From an uncultured Fretibacterium sp. (GTDB lineage Bacteria; Synergistota; Synergistia; Synergistales; Aminobacteriaceae), in assembly GCA_937892105.1 (NCBI GenBank), contig CALAUZ010000182.1, positions 1 through 5,790 of the forward strand: a stretch of DNA of 5,790 nt, in the 5' to 3' direction. Positions 1 through 5,493 of the stretch are shown here, piece after piece. The translations under genes and the position numbers were made by a program. Each line of letters opens with the position of its first letter. Position 1 is the first letter of the stretch. The notes beneath the pieces were generated by a model that did no database searches, was not told where the DNA came from, and saw only the letters and a list, made by a program, of their open reading frames with translations.

Positions 1-761
1 ACGTTTGTCGAGAAGTCATACGCGCATACCTTCATTCCATGTTCCACAAGGTCGGGGATTATGTCCTTCCCGAAATCGTGATGGGTTTCCTCTTTCATCG
101 CGTCATCATCAAGGGCTTCCTCAAGAACTTTGCGGTCGAAAACATAGTTGCCCATTGAGACGTATGAAAATCCGGGCTTTCCTGGAATTTCCGGCGGGTT
201 CTTCGGCTTCTCCTGGAACTCGATTATCCTTCCGTTCTTATCGGTCTTGATACAACCAAATTCTGTCGCGTCTGCTACTGGGACTACGTTGGCCGCAATC
301 GTTACATCTGCCTTCTGCGCGTCATGGAACGACAGCATTTGCTCAACGTCCATCTTGTAGATGTGATCCGCCGCAAATATACATACCTTGTCCGCCCTGT
401 AACGCGTTATCATGTGCTTGGCCTGGTATACCGCGTCAGCCGTTCCCTGAAACCAGTGTTCGCCGCTCCACATCTGTGCAGGTATTGTCGTAACAAAGAA
501 GTCCCTGCCCCTCATTGCGCCGCCAAACTGCCAGCCCCGCTCAATATGTTCGTTCAGCGACTGGCTCTTGAACTGCGTCAATACGTATACGGAATAAATT
601 CCGCTGTTGATGAGGTTGGAGAGGGCAAAATCAATGATACGGTACTTCGCTGCGAAGTAGACAGCAGGTTTTGCGCGGTAACTCGTGAGAGGCATTAAAC
701 GTTCGCCTTTTCCGCCAGCGAGGACTATGCCCAACACTCTGCCATGCTTGCCTGTGTACAT
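1..761 (-). CDS. glgC: Glucose-1-phosphate adenylyltransferase (ADP-glucose pyrophosphorylase), N-terminal 253 residues; runs off the left edge
   Basis: Cytoplasmic enzyme making ADP-glucose and pyrophosphate from ATP and glucose-1-phosphate, the committed step of bacterial glycogen synthesis. I translated the minus strand from the ATG at 759-761; the frame stays open to the window edge, giving 253 of the roughly 400-430 residues usual for the family. Visible motifs of the nucleotidyltransferase domain, in order: LAGGKGERLMPLT (14-26), RAKPAV (29-34), RIIDFALSN (41-49), GTADAV (106-111), AADHIYKMD (130-138, with the catalytic Asp at 132), FQEKP (182-186, where K185 matches the glucose-1-phosphate-binding Lys195 of E. 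coli), GNYVF (204-208) and HDFGKDIIP (228-236). The C-terminal beta-helix domain lies outside the window. The start is preceded by AAGGAGG at 774-780, nearly the full anti-SD complement, with a rather long 12-base spacer. It is third in a glgP-glgA-glgC operon, 67 bases after glgA. The activator-site Lys39 of E. coli GlgC aligns with Tyr28, so fructose-1,6-bisphosphate control may differ. Confidence 0.97.
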   Translation of the reverse strand, partial: MYTGKHGRVLGIVLAGGKGERLMPLTSYRAKPAVYFAAKYRIIDFALSNLINSGIYSVYVLTQFKSQSLNEHIERGWQFGGAMRGRDFFVTTIPAQMWSGEHWFQGTADAVYQAKHMITRYRADKVCIFAADHIYKMDVEQMLSFHDAQKADVTIAANVVPVADATEFGCIKTDKNGRIIEFQEKPKNPPEIPGKPGFSYVSMGNYVFDRKVLEEALDDDAMKEETHHDFGKDIIPDLVEHGMKVCAYDFSTN

Positions 762-773
762 AGTAATACTTGA

Positions 774-780
774 CCTCCTT
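774..780 (-). promoter_or_regulatory. Strong Shine-Dalgarno site of glgC
   Basis: On the minus strand these bases read AAGGAGG, followed by TCA, so nearly the complete anti-SD complement is present. The distance from the last G to the glgC ATG is 12 bases, longer than the 5-9 that is usual. The site begins 13 bases after the end of the intercistronic hairpin at 794-820, so that hairpin should leave it accessible. Confidence 0.8.
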
Positions 781-791
781 TGTATATAGCA

Positions 792-822
792 ACGCCCCCT
801 GCAGCTTCATCACAAGGGGCAT
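792..822 (-). promoter_or_regulatory. GC-rich intercistronic hairpin between glgA and glgC
   Basis: In the glg transcript, GCCCCTTG (813-820) can pair with CAGGGGGC (794-801) around an 11-base loop, giving 8 pairs with one G-U. Two further weak outer pairs extend it to 792-822. It starts 8 bases after the glgA stop codon and ends just before the glgC ribosome binding site. It is followed by GTTGCTATAT and not by a run of U, so it does not look like a complete intrinsic terminator. A role as a 3' stability element for the glgP-glgA message, a processing site or a partial attenuator is inference. Confidence 0.55.
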
Positions 823-828
823 AATTCA

Positions 829-2289
829 CTACTGCATTAAATCCTCGTACATATCTTTATACAGGACGGCCGACTTGTCCCACGTGAAATCCTCGCGCAT
901 TCCTTCGAGCATTATCTTCTTCCACGCGGTTTTGTCGTTGTTGTACCTGTCAACTGCCCTGCGGAGTGCCCACATCATTCCTTCAGCATCGCACGTCTGG
1001 AATGTGAAGCCGTTTCCTCCTTCCGGCCTGTCAACATCAAATACCGTATCCCTCAGTCCTCCAACCTCACGCACTACCGGCACAGTCCCGTAACGCATGG
1101 AAATCATCTGCGACAGCCCGCAAGGCTCAAACACTGACGGCATAAGGAATATATCTCCGCCCGCGTACATAAGGTGAGACAATGGCTCATCATATCCCCT
1201 GAACAGCTTTATGCTCTGGGGGTTAGCTTCTGCCGCCTGCATTATTCCGTTCTCTATCCAGTCGTTGCCGGAACCGAGTATCAGGAGTTTCGCCCCAGTC
1301 TCCGCAATCTGGTGTGCCGCGCTGAAGACCATGTCAAATCCCTTCTGCTCTACAAGACGGCTGACACACACAATAACCGGTGCTGTCGTCTCGGTGTCGA
1401 ACCCTGCGCGTGCAAGCAATTCCTTTTTGCAGGTCTGCTTTCCCTTGAGGTCTTTGACGCTGAACTTTGCGGGGGTTTCTTTGTCTCCGGCGGGATCCCA
1501 GAACTTCGTGTCAAGACCGTTGAGTATTCCCCTGAGTTTGCTCCTCTGCTGATAGAGTATTCCGGAAAGTTCACGGGTTGATTCGTAGGTCTGTATCTCG
1601 TTTGCATATGTCGGTGATACTGTACTCACTGCCGATGACGCAACTATTCCGCCCTTCAGGAGATTTACCTGTCCGTAAAATTCCATCGTTGACGAGCTGA
1701 AACTCCACGGCTCAAGCCCCGAAGCCTCAAGGAACGGTGATGGCTCAAATATTCCCTGATATGCGACGTTGTGGAGGGTCATTATGGATTTTCCACCGGC
1801 CTGACGGTAGTGCCTGTGCCACGCCAATGCACAGGGGAGGAATGCTGAAGTCCAGTCGTGGCAGTGGTATATATCCGGCTCCCATTCTATTGCGTACTTT
1901 AGCTCTAGTGCCTGCATACAGAATACGGCAAACGGCGAAGCAGTCCAGAAGTTGAGCTGTGACGGGTACATGTCTCCCGTGTAATCCTCAGCCTTCAGGA
2001 AGTACGTCGGCACTCCCTTAACTTCTGCCTTTATGACTTCTGCCTTGTGTATCCGCCAGTCATAAGCCGCGTAAACCTTCGTCTTCAGAGTTGTCGTCTT
2101 CAGCCCTGAAGCCGCCGCCCTCTCAAGTACGCCCGGCCATGCAGGAGTAACTACGCGTACATCAACTCCGGCCTGCCTTAACGCCTTTGGAAGCGAACCT
2201 GCGACATCACCAAGCCCCCCGACTTTTGAGAACGGGGCAAGCTCTGTCGTTACGAACAATACTTTTACAGCACTACCGCTTTTCGTCAT
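829..2289 (-). CDS. glgA: Glycogen (starch) synthase, ADP-glucose type, GT5 family
   Basis: Transfers glucose from ADP-glucose to the non-reducing end of an alpha-1,4-glucan, in the cytoplasm. The 486 residues match the family's full length (E. coli GlgA is about 477). The N-terminal Rossmann domain has the nucleotide-sugar motif KVGGLGD (22-28), then HCHDWTSAF (142-150), TLHNVAYQG (171-179) and VSTVSPTYANEI (221-232). The C-terminal GT-B domain shows GILNGLD (254-260), SRLVEQKG (310-317, with R311 and K316 matching the catalytic Arg/Lys pair) and PSVFEPCGLSQ (384-394, with E388 in the conserved FEPCGL), followed by REVGGLRDTV (407-416). The start is fixed by an in-frame TGA at 2311-2313, with the ATG at 2289 the first usable start, seven residues before the conserved VKVLF strand. 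The candidate SD AAAGGA (2306-2311) lies 16 bases away, which is poor, so translation may depend on coupling to glgP, 36 bases upstream. Stop is TAG. A cellulose-type or UDP-glucose synthase is unlikely given the GT5 motifs. Confidence 0.97.
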   Translation of the reverse strand: MTKSGSAVKVLFVTTELAPFSKVGGLGDVAGSLPKALRQAGVDVRVVTPAWPGVLERAAASGLKTTTLKTKVYAAYDWRIHKAEVIKAEVKGVPTYFLKAEDYTGDMYPSQLNFWTASPFAVFCMQALELKYAIEWEPDIYHCHDWTSAFLPCALAWHRHYRQAGGKSIMTLHNVAYQGIFEPSPFLEASGLEPWSFSSSTMEFYGQVNLLKGGIVASSAVSTVSPTYANEIQTYESTRELSGILYQQRSKLRGILNGLDTKFWDPAGDKETPAKFSVKDLKGKQTCKKELLARAGFDTETTAPVIVCVSRLVEQKGFDMVFSAAHQIAETGAKLLILGSGNDWIENGIMQAAEANPQSIKLFRGYDEPLSHLMYAGGDIFLMPSVFEPCGLSQMISMRYGTVPVVREVGGLRDTVFDVDRPEGGNGFTFQTCDAEGMMWALRRAVDRYNNDKTAWKKIMLEGMREDFTWDKSAVLYKDMYEDLMQ

Positions 2290-2325
2290 TGCTGATTTAC
2301 TGCATTCCTTTCACGCTAATTTTTG

Positions 2326-4086
2326 CTACATTCCCCTGAAGTCGATTGAGTAGGCTTTTGAAGCGTATTCATGCACTACCCTGTGGGTGTTGAAGAAGCT
2401 CGCATCAAGGGCTATCGTATGCCTCATCATATCTACCCACTTGTCGTGATTTTCGTAGTATGTGGGTATTACTTTCTTTTCCAGCTTGTCATAAAGGTCG
2501 TCCGCGTCCTTGCTCTCGTCATAATGTGAGCTTGAGTTCGCGTCCTTTGCTTCTGCCTCCGAAGGTTCAGGCCCGATTGACCAGCCCGTTACGTCCTCAA
2601 TCCAGCCTTCAATCCACCAGCCGTCAAGAACCGAGAAGTTCATTATACCGTTCATCGCGCATTTCATGCCTGATGTTCCGCTGGCTTCTCTGGGACGGAT
2701 TGGGTTGTTCAGCCAGACATCAACGCCCTGTGTCAGGAGTGAGGCTATCTCCATGTTGTAGTTATCCATGAAGACAATCTTTATGTTCCCGTTGAACTCG
2801 TGAGATGCCTTGCGTATCCTCTGTAACAGCTTCTTTCCGCCATCATCGGCAGGGTGCGACTTTCCGGCGAAAACAAACTGTATCTTGTTCTTCTCCGCAA
2901 TCTTCTTCAGCCTGTCAATGTCGGTCAAAAGCAAATCTGCCCTCTTGTACGTTGCTGCGCGTCTCGCAAATCCAAGCGTAAGAACATCGGGGTCAAGCTG
3001 TATGCCGTTTGTCTCCATTATGCGGGCAAAAAGCCTCAGCTTAGAAGCCTGATGAGCAGCCCATATCTCTTTTGTAGGGATTGTGAGAGCCTGTACCAGC
3101 CTTCCGGGATCTAATTCCCAGCCTGGAATATGCTTGTTGTAGAGTTTCCGCATTCCTGAGCTTACCCATGTCGTCGGGTGAACACCGTTTGTTACCCAGT
3201 CAACCGTCTCCATCTTGAACATCGCGTTGCTGACTTCGGCATGTTTCTTTGCGACACCGTTGATGTAGCGGCTGTAACGCAGTCCGAGTTCCGTCATTGA
3301 TACGCCGGGCATGTTTGGCATCATTCTGTGAATTGTTGCGCGCGCATCATCGGGGAATACCTGGTCAATCTCGCCAAACGTGAAGTAGTCATGTCCTGCC
3401 GGGACTGGCGTGTGTGTCGTGAACACTACCTGTTCGCGTATCCTGTCAGGGTCATAGTAGCCTAATTCGCGCATAAGTTCGAGCGTCAGGAAACCTGCAT
3501 GTCCCTCGTTGAGGTGGAACGTGTCAATGTTCATGTATCCCAAAGCACGAAGCATTCTCAGGCCGCCAACTCCGAGTATGAACTCCTGGCACAGCCTGTA
3601 ATGATTGTCGCCGCCGTAAAGATACCAGCATAATTTGCGGTCATCTGGGTGATTGCCCTCGAAGTCAGTATCGAGGAAGTATATCGGCAGCGGGTATCCT
3701 GTTGCGCCTATGCATTCGTAAACCCAAACTCCTACCTGTATTTCACGGCCTCTGATTGTTACTGAGATTTTGTTGGGTAGAAGGGTTAGTTCTTTGGACG
3801 GATCCCATACTACGGGTTTCTCAAGCTGCCAGTCTTCCTGGTTGAACTCCTGAACGAAATAGCCTTTGCGGTATAACAGAGTAACTCCTGCCATTGGAAC
3901 GCCTAAATCTGCGGCACTCTTTAGTATGTCGCCAGCCAATACACCTAGACCTCCTGAATATGTGGGGATTGACTCTTTCAGGCCGACTTCCATAGAGAAG
4001 TAGGCTACAGGTCGGAAGGCGGGATCATTTTCCATCAGCGTTCTCAAAGAATTACCGAGATCGCTTCTGTGCAGTCTTTGGATCAT
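2326..4086 (-). CDS. glgP: Alpha-glucan (glycogen/maltodextrin) phosphorylase, GT35, short form
   Basis: Removes glucose from the non-reducing ends of glycogen or maltodextrin with inorganic phosphate, releasing glucose-1-phosphate; cytoplasmic and dependent on pyridoxal phosphate. At 586 residues it belongs to the compact prokaryotic subgroup of GT35, well below the 800 or more of E. coli or muscle enzymes. Key regions are SMEVGLKESIPTYSGGLG (31-48) with LAGD (50-53), HLNEGHAGF (191-199), THTPVPAGHDYF (224-235), TNGVHPTTW (299-307), GFARRAATYKR (372-382, Arg and Lys expected to bind phosphate) and REASGTSGMK (466-475), where K475 should form the Schiff base with the cofactor. LYDKLEKKVIPTYY (531-544) is typical of the subgroup's C-terminus. 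The ATG at 4084-4086 is bounded by an in-frame TAA at 4093-4095; SD AAAGGAG (4099-4105) has a 12-base spacer. First gene of the glg operon. Stop is TAG. The preferred chain length cannot be read from sequence; the symbol malP would also fit. Confidence 0.95.
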   Translation of the reverse strand: MIQRLHRSDLGNSLRTLMENDPAFRPVAYFSMEVGLKESIPTYSGGLGVLAGDILKSAADLGVPMAGVTLLYRKGYFVQEFNQEDWQLEKPVVWDPSKELTLLPNKISVTIRGREIQVGVWVYECIGATGYPLPIYFLDTDFEGNHPDDRKLCWYLYGGDNHYRLCQEFILGVGGLRMLRALGYMNIDTFHLNEGHAGFLTLELMRELGYYDPDRIREQVVFTTHTPVPAGHDYFTFGEIDQVFPDDARATIHRMMPNMPGVSMTELGLRYSRYINGVAKKHAEVSNAMFKMETVDWVTNGVHPTTWVSSGMRKLYNKHIPGWELDPGRLVQALTIPTKEIWAAHQASKLRLFARIMETNGIQLDPDVLTLGFARRAATYKRADLLLTDIDRLKKIAEKNKIQFVFAGKSHPADDGGKKLLQRIRKASHEFNGNIKIVFMDNYNMEIASLLTQGVDVWLNNPIRPREASGTSGMKCAMNGIMNFSVLDGWWIEGWIEDVTGWSIGPEPSEAEAKDANSSSHYDESKDADDLYDKLEKKVIPTYYENHDKWVDMMRHTIALDASFFNTHRVVHEYASKAYSIDFRGM

Positions 4087-4284
4087 GTATCGTTATGGCT
4101 CCTTTCCGGTTACAAGCAGACGGGCGAAAAAATATTTTGTGCCACCTGCAAGAATGTTTATTTGAAATGGATTTATTGAAGTGAATTATCTCATAAAACA
4201 GAATTTTTTGCGACAAAGCATATTCACGTTATTAATTCAAGCTGGTATGTTATGGACTATGCATAAGGTCTTCATCAAAGACAA
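4087..4284 (-). other. AT-rich intergenic region between the M48 gene and glgP (glg leader)
   Basis: This 198-base gap is the only sizeable non-coding stretch and is visibly richer in A and T than the genes beside it. It holds a candidate extended -10 promoter, an imperfect tandem repeat at 4157-4185, a weak leader hairpin with arms 4142-4149 and 4116-4123, and the glgP ribosome binding site. I found no convincing intrinsic terminator for the upstream protease gene, so some readthrough into glgP is possible. I see no small ORF worth calling and no riboswitch that I recognise. Confidence 0.6.
4185..4193 (-). promoter_or_regulatory. Candidate extended -10 promoter of the glg operon
   Basis: The minus strand reads TGAGATAAT, an extended -10 (TGn before GATAAT, five of six matches to TATAAT). 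The best nearby -35 is TTGTCG at 4211-4216, with a 20-base spacer that is too long, so the extended element would have to compensate. A start near 4178 would give a leader of about 90 bases. A weaker alternative is TTGATG (4273-4278) with CATAAC (4249-4254) at an 18-base spacing. Confidence 0.35.
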
Positions 4285-5007
4285 CTATTGTCCCATGAGA
4301 ATGTTAGCAATACTGTCGATATCATCATTGCTACTCGGCTTCCTTTGAGGTGTTCCGTGTTCCTGAATACCTCCTGCTTTCTCCGCAAGATGTGCCAGCC
4401 TCTCACGCGATGCAGGGTGCGAATTGAAACCGTTATGTTCCGAGCTGTACCCTTCATCGTCAAAACGCTTCATAGCATTATACAATCCCCAAGCATTATA
4501 GCCTGCCTTCCGCAAAAGTTCCGTCCCGTAATCGTCTGCTTCTGTCTCCTGTTCACGGTTAAACTTGCTCTCCCGCAAATCCATATCCATGTTGCCCACA
4601 GCCTGAGACAATGGGTCAATGTTCTCCATGTTCGTCCCCATCACTGTACGGGCTGTGTCGGTAAGCACAATGTTATCGTAATGCCCCAGCTGTATATGTC
4701 CAAGCTCATGGCCCAGTACCCCCGCAATTTCGTCCTCAGTCCTCAGAATGTCAATAAGCCCTGTTGTAACATGAACCGTGAAGCTGCCATCGTCATTCCA
4801 CAAAACATAAGCATTTGGATCGTCGTCCTTATCGTAATGTATGGGTACTTTCCTGAAGCCGTCAGCACGGGTTATTCTCTCCCATGCCTTAGAGACAGTA
4901 TCACGGGTTATGCTGCCCCATGAAGTTCCGCAGAGAATGAGTACAGACATAACCGCCGCCAATATTCCCGCCTTATTCGTTCCAGTCAAGCGAGTCAACA
5001 ATCGCAT
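4285..5007 (-). CDS. Exported or membrane-anchored M48-family zinc metalloprotease
   Basis: Probable zinc endopeptidase of the envelope, resembling the small M48 proteases (LoiP/BepA-type catalytic domain) that act in outer-membrane or periplasmic quality control in other bacteria. From the ATG at 5005-5007 it has 240 residues: a basic N-terminus, a hydrophobic segment at about 13-27 (signal peptide or anchor), then the catalytic domain. HELGH (100-104) is the HExxH zinc site with E101 as general base. ETEAD (154-158) supplies the third ligand, E154. SHPASRERL (196-204) matches the conserved HP motif near the end of M48 domains. The tail is polar with no further domain. An in-frame ATG lies upstream at 5031, but AGGAGG at 5014-5019 is 6 bases from the 5007 ATG, so I chose the latter. 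It overlaps the upstream exported-protein gene by 35 bases. The cysteine in LILC is not a proper lipobox. Substrate unknown. Stop is TAG. Confidence 0.88.
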   Translation of the reverse strand: MRLLTRLTGTNKAGILAAVMSVLILCGTSWGSITRDTVSKAWERITRADGFRKVPIHYDKDDDPNAYVLWNDDGSFTVHVTTGLIDILRTEDEIAGVLGHELGHIQLGHYDNIVLTDTARTVMGTNMENIDPLSQAVGNMDMDLRESKFNREQETEADDYGTELLRKAGYNAWGLYNAMKRFDDEGYSSEHNGFNSHPASRERLAHLAEKAGGIQEHGTPQRKPSSNDDIDSIANILMGQ

Positions 5008-5410
5008 CAAGATCCTCCTGTACATTCTCATTCTTATAGCCCGTTACCGAAATCAGAATATACCTTCCGTCCCCGCTGTCAGTGATTATCGCGAAACTCT
5101 CTGTACCTGCAAGGCTCTCAAACTGGAACGTGTAATCGCCGTCCTCGTCCTGTTCAAGCCCTGTACCATTCATCTGAACGTAAAGCCTCTCCGTAATATC
5201 GGTAAGTGTTGCCTCGCCTTTTGAGTTCACCGCAACTGAGACTGAAGCATTCTCTCCTGCGTTCTTGATGACCGTAACACTGCCCTGACGTTCCGCCGTC
5301 CAGCCCGATGGAACTTCAACGCTCAATGGCCCGAAAATCTGTACTCTACCCATCGCAGGTACACTCAGCAATACTACAACCGCAACACATAATACCGCTT
5401 TCCTAAACAT
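4973..5410 (-). CDS. Small secreted protein of unknown function with signal peptide
   Basis: A 145-residue protein that I cannot assign to a named family. Residues 1-21 form a clear Sec signal peptide: basic start FRK, a hydrophobic core rich in Val and Leu, and likely cleavage after PAMG. The mature part of about 124 residues opens with FGPLSVEVPSGWTAE (26-40). An aromatic-proline-Gly-Trp opening of this kind occurs in Mog1/PsbP-like and DUF1795-type domains, so a similar fold is a guess. It continues as alternating strands, including DGDYTF (90-95) and GRYILISVTG (115-124), and ends in a short acidic helix. I chose the ATG at 5408-5410 because GAGGAG (5419-5424) lies 8 bases upstream; an in-frame GTG at 5419 would overlap that site. 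Stop is TAA. The C-terminal half resembles the broken gene just upstream (5494-5790). The downstream M48 protease overlaps it by 35 bases, so a chaperone, substrate or inhibitor relation is possible but unproven. Confidence 0.85.
   Translation of the reverse strand: MFRKAVLCVAVVVLLSVPAMGRVQIFGPLSVEVPSGWTAERQGSVTVIKNAGENASVSVAVNSKGEATLTDITERLYVQMNGTGLEQDEDGDYTFQFESLAGTESFAIITDSGDGRYILISVTGYKNENVQEDLDAIVDSLDWNE
5014..5019 (-). promoter_or_regulatory. Shine-Dalgarno site of the M48 gene, inside the upstream coding sequence
   Basis: AGGAGG on the minus strand, 6 bases before the ATG at 5007. It lies within the codons for Gln-Glu-Asp near the C-terminus of the 145-residue exported protein, so ribosomes finishing that gene cross this site. 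This fixes the protease start at 5007 and suggests coupled translation. Confidence 0.8.
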
Positions 5411-5418
5411 GATATTCA

Positions 5419-5424
5419 CTCCTC
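5419..5424 (-). promoter_or_regulatory. Shine-Dalgarno site of the small secreted protein
   Basis: GAGGAG on the minus strand, 8 bases from the ATG at 5410. It overlaps the in-frame GTG at 5417-5419, which argues against that codon being the start. Confidence 0.75.
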
Positions 5425-5436
5425 ACTAAATATACG

Positions 5437-5472
5437 AAAACGGGAAGCCTGCAATCCCTCACAAGCTCCCCG
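5437..5472 (-). terminator. Intrinsic terminator between the two paralogous small-protein genes
   Basis: In the transcript, CGGGGAGCTTG (5462-5472) can pair with CAGGCTTCCCG (5441-5451), giving 11 pairs of which two are G-U, around a 10-base loop. The stem is followed directly by UUUU (5437-5440) and a further U/A-rich stretch. It begins 21 bases after the stop of the upstream broken gene, as expected of a terminator. The U-run is short, so termination may be partial. Only 26 bases separate it from the next start codon, leaving little room for a new promoter. Confidence 0.7.
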
Positions 5473-5493
5473 AAATACGAATGCGCAAATACT

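Noticed and set aside
5..698. Three plus-strand open frames
   Set aside because: They are antisense to glgC, which translates cleanly with all family motifs through this whole stretch.
4268..4282. Inverted repeat GTCTT/AAGAC just after the M48 stop as a terminator
   Set aside because: The stem is only five weak pairs and no U-run follows.
4288..4923. Plus-strand open frame of 211 codons
   Set aside because: It is antisense to the M48 protease gene, whose zinc motifs are clear, and its translation shows no domain or good ribosome binding site.
4899..4940. Possible lipoprotein signal in the M48 protein (LILC)
   Set aside because: The residue before the cysteine is leucine, while a lipobox needs a small residue there.
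5008..5031. Upstream in-frame ATG at 5031 as the M48 protease start
   Set aside because: It has no SD at a useful distance and would lengthen the overlap to 59 bases, while the ATG at 5007 has AGGAGG six bases away.
5411..5419. GTG at 5419 as the start of the 145-residue exported protein
   Set aside because: The only SD, GAGGAG, overlaps this codon and is well placed for the ATG at 5410.
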